Positions 24,725 to 34,965 of a stretch of 64,000 bases of DNA are shown here, piece after piece; position 1 is the first letter of the stretch; each line of letters begins with the position of its first letter. This DNA is from Pyrus communis. Lineage: Eukaryota; Streptophyta; Magnoliopsida; Rosales; Rosaceae. The position numbers and the translations under genes are program-made. The DNA lies in NCBI RefSeq assembly GCF_963583255.1, contig NC_084804.1, forward strand, positions 28,948,461 to 29,012,460. Reading direction: 5' to 3'. A model generated the notes under the pieces. It was not told the origin of the DNA. It made no database searches and saw only the letters and a program-made list of their open reading frames with translations.

Positions 24725-26028
24725 GGGTAAATCTAAGTTTACTATTCTTAAGTTTCGTGGTTTTCAATATTTGGTATATGAAGTTTTTTTCGTTCCAGAG
24801 TCATACCTAAAGTGTTAATTTTAGGATAGTCTCATACATCTGTTGGTCGGACCGTTAAGTCTTCCGTTAACTGACGTGGTGCCCATGTGGACAATGACTA
24901 GGCACCACGTGTCATTAAGAAGTCCACATGGAAATTAAAAATTCAAGCTAGCCCCACTTGGACATTAAAAAAATAAATAAAAACTAAAAAAAAATAAAAA
25001 ATAAAAACTAAGGGTTTTTCCCATCCCCATTTCGAACCACGTTGCAAATCCCCAGCAGCCCCATCTTCGTCTTCACCATTGCAAATCCCTAGCAACCTCC
25101 TGCTCCAAACCCTCATCCTCCTCATCCCAAAACCTAACCCCATCCTCCACACCCCAAAACCCAACCTTAGCCAAGAGACGTCGTCGCATGAATTTATTCA
25201 CAGAGCCCAATCCTCCAACACACCTAGCCCAAGGCCGCATATCTCTACCCTCCTCCTCCGGATCCGGTCAAGGCCTCCAAACCTTCGCTTGAAATCCGAT
25301 GCCAACGTGGATCTTCCCAAATTCGACCCAAAATTTGTACCGTTGGATGCTCCTGAATTGGACCCCTACCCACATCTAGCCTGGAGACCCTGACATCTTG
25401 CAAATCCAATTGTTGTTGGTAGAGATTTGATTCTGAACTTCCTTCAAATTCACAAAAAATGGAAGGAAAAAAAATTAAAAATCACAGAGATAGAGAGAGA
25501 GAGATTGAGGAGGACTGGGAGAGTACCTGCTTTTGGGTGTCTTCGTGTAGAGAAGAAGAATTGAAAGCGAGAGCTTAGAGGGAGAACAAAAAAGAGGGGT
25601 TGGTCACTGGATTGGATGGGAGGGAGAAAAGAAAGCTGGGAGGGGAGCGGTGCCGACGAAGGAGGAGGGGGAGGGGGAGGCGGAGGAAGAGGAAGGATCG
25701 TGATTTTCTGTGTTGGGTGGGGAAGAAGAAACAGAGAGATGAACTCAAATTAGTTTTTTAGTTTTTAAAATTCAAAATTTAAAATTGTTTTAGTTTTTAA
25801 TTTTTTAATATTCACGTGGACCCATGCTGACACGTGACATTCGTTCATTGTTCATGTGGGTGCCACGTCATCAGTTAACAGAGGTGAAACTTACAGAGGT
25901 GAAACTTAACGGATGTATGAGACTGTTCCAAAATTATGACTTTAGGTACCTTTCTGGGATGAAAAAAAATTTCATGTATCAAATGTTGAAAACCAATAAA
26001 CTTCATGATAGTAAATTGAGATTAACCC
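24725..26028 (+). mobile_element. Mutator-like (MULE) non-autonomous DNA transposon
   Basis: Both ends carry long terminal inverted repeats of roughly 200 bp: GGGTAAATCTAAGTTTACTA on the left pairs with the reverse complement of the right end (GGGTTAATCTCAATTTACTA), and similarity runs inward past the CCACGTGTC blocks. A 9-bp imperfect target duplication flanks it, TTAGTAATA at 24716-24724 and TTAGTAGGA at 26029-26037 (7 of 9). No transposase is present. The 0.9-kb centre is unusually C-rich (25030-25400) and then GA-rich (25440-25740), unlike the flanks, which could mean captured gene sequence (Pack-MULE). A 104-codon frame at 25079-25393 has no recognised domain. Confidence 0.8.
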
Positions 26029-26180
26029 TTAGTAGGATTATTAGAACATAATGGATTTGGGCTTTATATCCAATCCGGGCACAAAACAACCGAACAACGG
26101 AAGCCTACTGAAAAACTAAAATATTTGATAACAGCAGCTGTGAATAGTGAGAGAGAATAGTGGTGAATGAAGTGGAAGAA

Positions 26181-26480
26181 ATGGCGATGATGATGCAGTG
26201 GTGCGGCGCAGCGGCGAGGCGGGTGCTGATGGCGGAGCAGCGCGCCATCTTCACAACCTCCTCTTCTTCCTCCCCGGCAGCAGCAGCAATTGCAAAAGCA
26301 AATGTGCTTGGGGCGCCGATGCTGTGCGGGCGAGGAGACAAGAAGACGAAGAAGGGGAAGCGATTCAAAGGGTCGTTCGGAAACGCTCGGCCGAAGAAGG
26401 AGAAGAGGATCGAGCGCATTAAGGACAAGGTTGAGGTCCCCAGGTCCACCCCTTGGCCTCTCCCTTTCAAGCTCATCTGA
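26181..26480 (+). CDS. Mitochondrial small ribosomal subunit protein bTHXm (S31/Thx)
   Basis: A single-exon frame of 99 codons. The N-terminal ~45 residues (MAMMMQWCGAAARRVLMAEQ, then Ser/Ala-rich) look like a mitochondrial targeting peptide. The mature part has the Thx signature GRGDKKTKKGKRFKGSFGN followed by ARPKKEKR and ends STPWPLPFKLI, as in plant mitochondrial S31 proteins. It is a small, very basic protein that sits in the head of the 30S-type subunit. The frame stays open upstream, but the only earlier candidates are GTG codons, so the ATG at 26181 is the start. It lies 0.15 kb from the MULE end, which may therefore be part of its promoter region. Confidence 0.93.
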   Translation: MAMMMQWCGAAARRVLMAEQRAIFTTSSSSSPAAAAIAKANVLGAPMLCGRGDKKTKKGKRFKGSFGNARPKKEKRIERIKDKVEVPRSTPWPLPFKLI

Positions 26481-27700
26481 ATTTTTCAATTTTTCACTCT
26501 CTTTTCTCTAAGGGGTTTTAGCTCCATGCATGTAATGTGGAACTCCCTAATTTTTAGGGTTTTAAGTGTTTATGTCATACCTTGTTATCAAATGGAGACA
26601 TTTTTATTTTAAGGCAATGCATATTTCTGGTATATATGTTTCGATTGTTGATTTGATTGTTTGATGGGTCTCTTGGTCTTGTAATTTTGTTGTCTAAAAC
26701 CACAAAATGCATGGTAAGATTTGAAATTTTGATTGAGAGCTAATAACAATTGATAGACATGGGCGTGTGTGCTCGTATCCCCCTTCCCGTAGTTTAGATT
26801 GGATTAGGTGTCGCTCGACCTACTTAGAATGGAAATGTCGGGACTTATGGTGTTTAACTGTGCTATTCATTCTTATTGGGGTTAAGAATGAAAATGGTGA
26901 TTGCTGATGTAGTAGGGATTTGATCTGCATACAGTGAAGTACTTCCTTTTCTCTGGAGCATTTAGCAGGGTTCTAACTTCGGGTTCTTTGCTGAACTTGT
27001 AAATCTATTCTAGTTTATACATGTTCACATAACACGGCGTGTATTTTCAGCATATAATCTTCTAAGACTGTTTCACTTAATTGCTTGAGTAACTTTGAAG
27101 ACATTTAGAAATATATCGAAGCAATTTTGTTGGAGTGGAACTGACAAAAAGAGATGAGAGCAATACGAAACGGAAATATTGAACTAGGTAGGTACATTAG
27201 AGTTCTGGTGGGTGCAATGTGAGCGTAGCATACAAGGATGGTTTGTGCATTTTATAAGATGGACACCAACTATTTACTTCAAAATGCTTTATGCATAGGA
27301 ATAGGCGTCATGAGTTATGATATTCAGTTTGTGCGCGGGGTGGAAACACATTGCGGTTCAGTTTGTGACACTAGCTGCTTGCCTTTGGTATTATTCCAAA
27401 CATTGGTATGATTGTGTACGGACAATAGTGGTTATGGTAGAGCTTAGTTGCCTCGGTATTATTCCTAATCGTTGAGTCAATTAGCTAGATAAATGTTGCT
27501 AAGTGATGTATAATGCTAACTTTGATTGAAAGCTAGTGACTTCATGCCTATCCCCAAATCATTTTGACTCTTGCTAGACATGGAGGGCAAACCTTATAGG
27601 TAACTTAGGTTTTTGGAGTGCCGATTGTAGATTGCCGGATGGTTCATAAATTGGTAGGGAACTAAATAATAGGACATGATTGATAGAGCATCTGGTACCA
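26481..27700. other. bTHXm 3'UTR and spacer
   Basis: The first 150-250 bp are the likely 3'UTR. The rest is AT-rich with no recognised gene, repeat pair or RNA. Confidence 0.5.
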
Positions 27701-27715
27701 AAATCCTTTCCATCT

Positions 27716-28651
27716 CAAGTTTTGTGCACAACCAGAACATCTCAAGTTTTGTGGATCTTTCTAGCAATTCTGTGAGCTGGAATTTTGATTTTAGGAGAAA
27801 TCTGAATGAGGTGGAGATAGAAGTGCTAGATTATTACAAAATGTGGAAAATGTTCGCTTGTCTCAATCAAGAGCGAATAACAGAAGGTGGAAACTGGACT
27901 TATCAGGATTGTTCACTTGCAAATCCTATCGCTCTTTCTTGAGCAACAATGGGATTGCGCAACATTTTCCACCATCTTCTCAGATTTGGAAATCAAAAGT
28001 TCCTCCTAAGGTCAAAGTTCTTGTGTGGCTAGTGGCTAATGGGAAACTCAACACTTGTGATCAAATTCAAAGGAGAAGCCCTTTTATTTGTTTCTCTCCC
28101 CATTGGTGCAGTTTGTGTAAAGCTAAGGAGGAGAGTGTTAACCACATTTTTCTCCATTGTTCTTACACGATTCAACTGTGGTGGAAATTGTTTCAGGAGG
28201 TTAGAGTTAGTTAGGTCATTCCAAAGGGTTGTTTCGAGCTTCTAAGTACCAATTTTGAGGCTCTAGGAATTGGGAGGAAGGCTAAAGCTTTGTGGGGTTG
28301 TCTGGTGTCGGCAATTTTTTGGAACATTTGGTTGGAGCGTAACAAAAGAATTTTTGAGGATTATTCTGGTGTGGGGGTAGCAGATCTATGGGGAAGAGTA
28401 AGATATTGGGCAGTCCTCTAGGCTTCAGTTTCAAATGATTTTAAGAATTACTCTCTTTCTCACATACTATGGGATATGTTAACAGTTGTAAAGTGATTTT
28501 GGTTGAGTTTTTGCTACTTGTAATCATATCCTCTTGAGAGATTTTCTTGTTTTGTTCTTGGTGGATTTCTTATCCACTTCTGTGTAATTCCACTTTTCTA
28601 TTTTAATAAAATGTTATAGTTTCTTCTCAAAAAAAAAAAAAAAAAAAAAAA
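27716..28651 (+). mobile_element. 5'-truncated LINE retrotransposon
   Basis: The insert ends in a poly(A) tail (about 28629-28653) and is flanked by a 15-bp perfect target duplication AAATCCTTTCCATCT (27701-27715 and 28652-28666). Coding sequence at about 27850-28480 matches the zinc-binding end domain (zf-RVT) of plant LINE reverse transcriptases: IWKSKVPPKVKVLVWL, then WCSLCKAKEESVNHIFLHCSY, then WNIWLERNKRIFE. The frame is broken near 28212 and 28420. The reverse transcriptase core and endonuclease are missing, the usual result of incomplete target-primed reverse transcription. Confidence 0.93.
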
Positions 28652-28753
28652 AAATCCTTTCCATCTTTCTAGTTGATGCCTTGGAGCCATAATCGCAGCT
28701 TAAATCAGAAAATATAATGTTATTTACACATGGTGTGGTGTATTAAAGCAGTG

Positions 28754-29644
28754 TCAAACAGAAGACTTGACGTTTATTTTGCGTACTTGTTGATTAACAT
28801 TTTCATTTTTCTCTGTCGTTTGCAACTGCCTTGTCAACTCCACTGCTAGCTCTGCAATTATGCAGAGTCCGATGATAGAATAAGTGAAGCCAAACATGAT
28901 AGTCACGACACCAACTGGGGATGCTAGAGGATAATATTTGCCTTCTCTTCTAGGTTCAGTTGCAAGCCTAAATCCAGTGTTGATTGCCCATGCCAGCATG
29001 ATCATTGCGACGATACTCACAACCATGCGGCTGACGATGCATATCGTCTTCAGCTTCCCTGCTGCATCATTAGGAATCAAGTAAGATGAGAAGTTCAGAT
29101 GAATGAAATTTCATTAATTGGTTTAAAAGGCGTTAATTTAACTCTCGGTTTCATACACCCCCGCCCCTCCTCTAGGCTCTCTCTCATCATCTCTCGCATC
29201 ATATGATGAGAGAGAGTGAAGGAGAGTGGGTGTGTGAAACCGTTGTGTAAGTTTCCTCCTAGCCTGAAACTAACACCTGCTGCTTTGTATTAAATTCTCG
29301 TTTTCGGTGTTGGTTGCATTACCTTGAACTTGAGGCTTCCTGATCTCCTCCTGCTTCTTCTGCAATTGTTCTGAGAGTTTCATAACCAAGTTTGCAAGTA
29401 AAGGAAGACCAGCAGCCAAAAACAAGAAACCGAGAACTATAGTTAGAACTCCGACGCAGAATGCCCAATTGTTCGACTCCCGCTTTATCCCCGGCGTGTC
29501 TGCAACTCCAGATTCGGACCAAATGGTCCACAGGAACAGAACTACCATGACAAGAGACGTCAACACAGAAAACAATCTTGCACATCGGGTCTTGGCATCT
29601 CCTCTGAACTTCCACCGGAAGGCTCTTATGCCTTCTTCCTCCAT
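28754..29644 (-). CDS. Uncharacterised four-helix membrane protein with two similar halves
   Basis: Two exons, 29323-29644 and 28754-29061, joined through a GT-AG intron (29062-29322) that restores the frame: 630 bp, 209 aa. I do not recognise the family. Each half has the same plan: a basic lead (KTRCARL or KLKTICIVSR), a hydrophobic helix ending near a tryptophan (FLWTIWSES / LAWAINTGF), a polar link, a second helix beginning GVLTIVLGF or GVVTIMFGF, and then LxxLVMKLSEQLQ or IAELAVELTRQLQ. This suggests an internal duplication giving four membrane spans with charged tails. The start ATG gives MEEEGIRAFRWKF and no signal peptide. It lies between bTHXm and CIB22. The intron holds a small hairpin MITE. 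Confidence 0.8.
29140..29243 (+). mobile_element. Small hairpin MITE in an intron
   Basis: About 100 bp forms a near-complete palindrome: CGGTTTCATACACCC on the left pairs with GGGTGTGTGAAACCG on the right, and the inner arms (CTCTCTCTCATCAT / ATGATGAGAGAGAG) also pair. It lies in the intron of the four-helix membrane protein. No target duplication could be fixed. Confidence 0.75.
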
Positions 29645-30850
29645 CTTCAGCCGCGGGGCGGAGTTGGAAGAGAGGAGAAGAAAAACAGAGAAGAAACTGA
29701 AGAAATGGTTTTGGCACTGAGAAACTGTTGTGGGTTTTTTGTTTATGGGTCAGCCGAGATAAGTGGGGGGAAATTATCTGTTTTAAGTTAGTTGGGTCAT
29801 CACTTAATTCAAAATTAAACAAACATGAAAGAGATGGTGGTAATTAACCATGAATTATCACCCAATTATTATGAGTTAAATACCCTGTTCCCTCTTGGCT
29901 TTGTTTTGATTGGCTGATATCATGGGAGAGTTAGAACGGAGACACAATGAGTTGAAGAAGAATACGGGTATACTCTATCTGTCACAATGATCCACCACTT
30001 GCTATTGATGGTTGTCAGTAAACACGAGTCATTAATAATGAAAAGAAAGAAAATAACATATTAGGATTATGTGCCAAATTTCACCATTAAAGGAAAGAGA
30101 CTGTATTAGGAGACTTAACAATTTAATTACGTTTTCCACAATGATAGCACTTTGAAATTGAAATTGAGACGTCTCATCTTCAAATTTTGAGTTATTGTTT
30201 TCCATGCCAATTTCAAAGTTATTTCAATATTAATTAAAACTGAAGGTAATGTCAAATATTAATTATAACATCATGTCCTAGTCACCCTTCAAATTCAATA
30301 GTGTAATGATGCTGATTAGTCATAATTAGTGGAAGTCGAGTACAAGTTTATGACCAGCAGCAACACTCTCCTCAGTCTCGTGGGCGTTTCGGGTGGGCGG
30401 ACGACGACCGGAAAACTCGTTTAAAATGAACAAGTGTCTTAACCCAGGGTCGATGAACTTAACAATGATGAGACTGGACTCGTTCAATCGAAGAGACACA
30501 TACCAAATGAGGTCGTAAGTCGTACCTCTACGCGCCTATGTGCAACGAGATTTTTCTAACAAAGAGACCGATTTCGAAATGACTGACCGCTGCCTCGGCA
30601 TTTTATTTTGCATTTTTCTAAAGGCGAATTCCAGATCCGGAAGTTCATACGGACCAAAACCACTAAATTCACTACTGGAAATGCATGCCTAGAACCCAAC
30701 CCTATCAAACAAATGTGCGTGTGTGTGCGCGAGTGCATGTGTGTGGACATAGAACACGTATATGCACTCGTGCACCCACACTACATGACTCCAACCGCAG
30801 GTCTAGTACTTTCACACCGGTGATAACTCAGTTAAGGGAATCCAAATTAC
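29645..30850. other. Spacer upstream of the membrane-protein gene
   Basis: The promoter of the minus-strand membrane gene should lie in the first part. The remainder has no recognisable gene. A GT/CA-rich stretch lies near 30712-30750. Confidence 0.5.
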
Positions 30851-31028
30851 ATGAACAGGAGAAAATTGTTCATATCAAGCGTCACGCTTAATCCTATCCT
30901 GATCCTGCAGCATATGCCGCATTGTACAAAAACACCAAACACACCTTGAAGGGGAGATACTAAGCATTTAAAAGTATTCAAAGCTTAAATCCGTCATTTG
31001 CTTAAGCAACATGTCACAGATGCTGGCC

Positions 31029-31070
31029 TCAATAATTATCTTCATCATCATCGTCACTCTCCATCTTGAC
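31029..31070 (-). other. Possible alternative terminal exon of CIB22 (or 3'UTR exon)
   Basis: Behind an acceptor (GATGCAG) at 31071 lies a 42-bp frame ending in TGA that reads VKMESDDDDEDNY in the phase left by CIB22 exon 4. The normal exon 5 is also 42 bp, 13 codons plus stop, in the same phase, and ends KEDND. If exon 5 is skipped, this exon would give an alternative acidic C-terminus. The other reading is a 3'UTR intron, with the donor AAG/GTGAGC near 31938 joined here. Which form is used cannot be told from DNA. Confidence 0.45.
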
Positions 31071-31970
31071 CTGCATCGTTAAAAATAAGAGACATCAACA
31101 TTTAACATCATATTATTATTTTTTTATTAGAAAGAATAAGAAGAAAAGCATTGCATGACGGGGGAATGCTTCATGTGTGTTAAAATGGGAAACACATTGC
31201 TACACAAAATAACTCAACAACATAACCCAAACAAGTACTTTACTCTCTCCCTCCTTCCTCCTCTAGTCCTTTGTTTTCTGCCTCCATCTCCCTCCGTCTC
31301 CTTTCTCAATCATTTCCCTCCCGTTATTCCTTCTCTTTGTTTCTGTTGCTTTAACTCTATTTGGGTTCATATCATTTTTTTTCTTTCTTCCTTGTTCTAT
31401 TTTCACTCCCTCTTCACTTTCTGTGTACAAATTTGTTTCCTTCAATTTTTCAAGATTAAGCAGGAGTTGATGCAAGATGAGTAACAAAGAAAACAAAATT
31501 TTCAGTGTAAGACTATAAAATCGATGCGAAGATTGGTTCATATTGAACTAAAAGAGGTGGAAAAATAAGATTTTGAATTAGTGGATGGTAGAAGAACAAG
31601 ACTGTTTTGGTAGCACAAGATTTGTGATTTCCTGTTAAAAATACAATGAGGCTACAAGCTGTGCTTTTACTACACAAATCACTTTAGCTATTTATTTATT
31701 TATTGGAAGTAGGAAAGAGGAAAATCTCAGTCTAGTGAAGATGTCACTAATCTGTTAATGTGGCACTCGTCATGTAAAAATTAGAAAGAAGGGAAGTGTG
31801 ATTCTCAGAAGTGTGATTCTCAGTCTCGGAAGAAAGGGTGAAAACTCAAGAAAGCCAATGAACTGAGTATCCACACTGAAAAGTGTTAAAGAAACCACAA
31901 CGAATAACACATATCAAGTATATAATTAAATTGCTCACCTTTATTTATTGTGAAGAAAAACATTTGAATT

Positions 31971-34023
31971 TTAGTCATTATCCTCTTTTCCGTAGTCGTA
32001 TACTATCTCAATCTGCATTAAACAACAAATACCACCATGGTTAAACCCATTCCAGGTGCAGCATTGTTCCAGGAGGGAATAGCATGATAAACAGGAACAA
32101 TGCAATGCCAAGAAATTTTTTAAAAAGTAAATAACTTTCTACTTGCAATAGGAAGCCACCATTTTGTTGGAGACTGACAACGGTAATATTAAACCAAAAA
32201 AATCGTAATTATGAAAGCAAATTAGTGCTCTAAAGGATCCTGTTAAACTTGACCAATAACAGTATTCTATCTTCCTGAATGAAATAAAGAATGATGGTAG
32301 AACGTCAGTTAAAACAAACTAGTAGGTAACTAAGAAAACTCTCAAGGATCCATTTTTTAAGACTGGGCAATAACAGTACTCTTATCTTCCTGAATGAAAT
32401 AAAGGATGACGATAGAACGTAAAAAATAAAAGCAAAAAGTCAACAAATTAAACTCTTAGTTTTGAGTACTCATCTAGAAATGATAATTATGCCAGCTATT
32501 ATACGACTGTAACATAAGAGAATACTTGTCCAATTCCACTTGTGCCCTCTGGTTAGAAAACGAATGCGTGACTAGTTTACTAGACACAAAGTAAACATAA
32601 GACACAACACAACAAGTGAATCAAAAGCAAGTAAGAAAATGATTGAAAAAAATGTAGATGTCCTCAAAATAGATGTGAAGAAGTAATACTCAAAAGCACA
32701 ATGATAAACCGAAGAATGAGTTGTAATAAAATTACCCCAGCCGGTGGAGTAGGATTCCGGTGAAACTTTGAACCACCGGGGGCCCAAGGAACTGCACAGA
32801 CAAAATGGAGAGAGGAGAAGATGAGACCATATATAAAACCATTAGTAAAATCATAATCTGGGAAACACATGGATTAATTAAGTAAAATAAAGATAGACCA
32901 AACCTATTAGAATTTACAAAAGCAAGCTCTCAATTCTAGTTTTTATCAATATACAAATGAGAACAAAGACATGGCTTTAGGGATATTTTAATAGGGCACC
33001 ACAATATTGATTCCAAAAATAAATAAATAATTAATATGAGCACCAAGCTAACCAGAGACAGACATAGACCACCATAGAGATACGCATATAACTTTCTAAG
33101 CACTGATGAGTTTGTTGATCATCCAAGATAATTTCTCGAGCATAAGGTAGCTTAAACGCACTAAGAAAATTTGAGGTGAGGTTGAAACCCCATCAAATCT
33201 AGAATGAATGCCAGTTCCAAAATCCTCTCTCCCTAAACTACTACCCATATTAAAAGCTTAAAAGACATTAGAGCTTACAGCAAAAAATGAGGTCCAGAAC
33301 ATCAAACAAGAAACACAGAACCTATATGCCTGGAATTTTATATAAGCTGTTCCCTTGCTTTCCAATTGAGGGCAAAAGCAATGAATTTTTGTAAGTAAAA
33401 TCGGCAATTTATGAAAGGGATTGTACCAATGTAAGGATCGGGGTGGCGCCACTTATTGTAAGTGGCTTCGGCATTCGCTATGAGTCTATCAACGGTGTCA
33501 GGATCTTCCTGTAAATCCACACCAATCAAACAATCAAACCATCAATCAAAAGGGTACCTTAATTCATTAGCAAAGCAATCAAAAGGGTACATTTATTCAA
33601 TACAGAAAATGCAGACAAGCCAAACAAATCAAAATTTGAAACTGAATGTGAAAAATTCAAAAGTAAACGAATCGAAATCGAAACAAAAACAATAACAACA
33701 AAAATTGGGAAATTGAATAAAAGGGAAGAGACCAACCACATGCTTGTTGGTTTCGAACCTCTCGCGGAGGGCATCAGCCTGAAAAAACAAAAAATAATCA
33801 GAAAGCGATTGAAATCGAATGCATGCAATGGTTGATGGATGGTTGTGATTGAATAATGAAGATTGTAAAAGGGGCCCGAGAGCTCGAGTACATCTGGGTA
33901 GAAGAGGTGGCGGTGAACGGCCCAGTTGAGAGTGTCTCTGAGCGCTCGCCTGTAGAGGATCCGAACCTTCTCCTTCTGAGCTGCTCGACGAGCTACGTAC
34001 GCTGCTGTTGACACTCCGCTCAT
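31971..34023 (-). CDS. CIB22: CIB22/NDUFB9, LYR-type subunit B22 of mitochondrial complex I
   Basis: Five exons: 33892-34023, 33737-33778, 33427-33508, 32736-32791 and 31971-32012. All introns are GT-AG; the sum is 354 bp, 117 aa, the full length of plant B22. The protein starts MSGVSTAAYVARRAAQKEK. The LYR tripeptide is at residues 23-25 (RILYRRALRD), with the F/W-x-H-R-H-L-F block behind it. The middle holds TYNKWRHPDPYI and VPWAPGGSKF, and it ends IEIVYDYGKEDND. LYR proteins bind the mitochondrial acyl carrier protein; NDUFB9 anchors it in the distal membrane arm of NADH:ubiquinone oxidoreductase. It is encoded on the same strand as the kinesin downstream in coordinate order. Confidence 0.95.
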
Positions 34024-34965
34024 CTCTCTCTCCTCCCTCTCTCTCCCTCTCTCTGCAGTCTTCCTTGTTTCACGTCTTTCTACAGATGAAATTTGATGAC
34101 GAAATGACTGGCTGTCAACACGGCGTCGTTTCCTTTCTGGGCCGAACGATGTTAACGTAATTGGGTAGGGCTGGGCAGGAACCGAAACTCAACCAGGTTC
34201 GAACCGGTCGGTTCGGTTTTATTCAGTATTTTCTCGGTTTTCGATATGAACCCAACGAGTTATCTAATAAACTGATTCTGAGACCAGTTTTGGATAGTTT
34301 TAGGGGTGTGCAAACAGGTCTAGGATCACCGCGGCGGGCAACGGATGAGCTCGAATTTAGTAGAGAAGAAACGGGGTAGGACGGGCGGGGCTTGGATATG
34401 TATGAGGCAAGACGGGTCAAAACTTTAGTAATACAGGCCCCAGACCGACTCGTTTATTACATACATTTGTAGTGGACAATTACCAACGAAACAACACGGC
34501 AAAAATTGTTCTTCCTTGCAAATTTGGATAGGTATTTTTACTTTTAGTGTGCACTTCCTACACTTCTCATCTTGTTTTGGTGATTCTAATATTCATAAAT
34601 TATAATTACCACGAGCATACATTACGTATAATACATGTTTTTGAAAACCTGATAGCGTATGAGACAGAGGCTAAGGGAAAGACAACAAACCATTTATTGA
34701 TAATTTTTACACACAACAGTCACAAAGATTAAAAAAAAAAACTACATTTCAGGAAAGCTGGAACAAAACCAGGAAACCATATTACCAAAATCACAACATA
34801 GCTTTCTAAGCTGAGCATGCCGCCTAAGATTTATACAATTCCTATAAATAATCGTAGGCAATCTGTTTCAAGTTTTGATGACGAAAACAACGCTATGTGG
34901 CCTATATGATTTGAGAAACCGCCTATCTATAGTGGTATAGTGGTATATTATATGAGAGCAGCATG
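34024..34965. other. Spacer between the kinesin 3' end and CIB22 start
   Basis: It holds the CIB22 promoter and the kinesin 3'UTR. About 34165-34440 contains GGTTCGGTTTT-type and GGGTGTGCAAAC-type phrases common in hAT-like non-autonomous elements, but ends could not be paired. No gene seen. Confidence 0.5.

Noticed and set aside
26160..26180. Upstream in-frame extension of bTHXm
   Set aside because: The extension has GTG but no ATG in frame; the family starts at the ATG giving MAMM.
26064..26489. Long minus-strand frames opposite bTHXm
   Set aside because: These are shadows of the bTHXm coding sequence; their translation is low-complexity Arg/His/Leu.
29319..29822. 167-codon minus-strand ORF overlapping the membrane-protein gene
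   Set aside because: It is another frame of exon 1 and its upstream region. The spliced frame with two hydrophobic halves is far more convincing.
31155..31541. ORFs on both strands of about 100 codons
   Set aside because: They fall in a CT-rich part of the CIB22 3' region or 3'UTR intron, overlap each other on opposite strands and have no domain.
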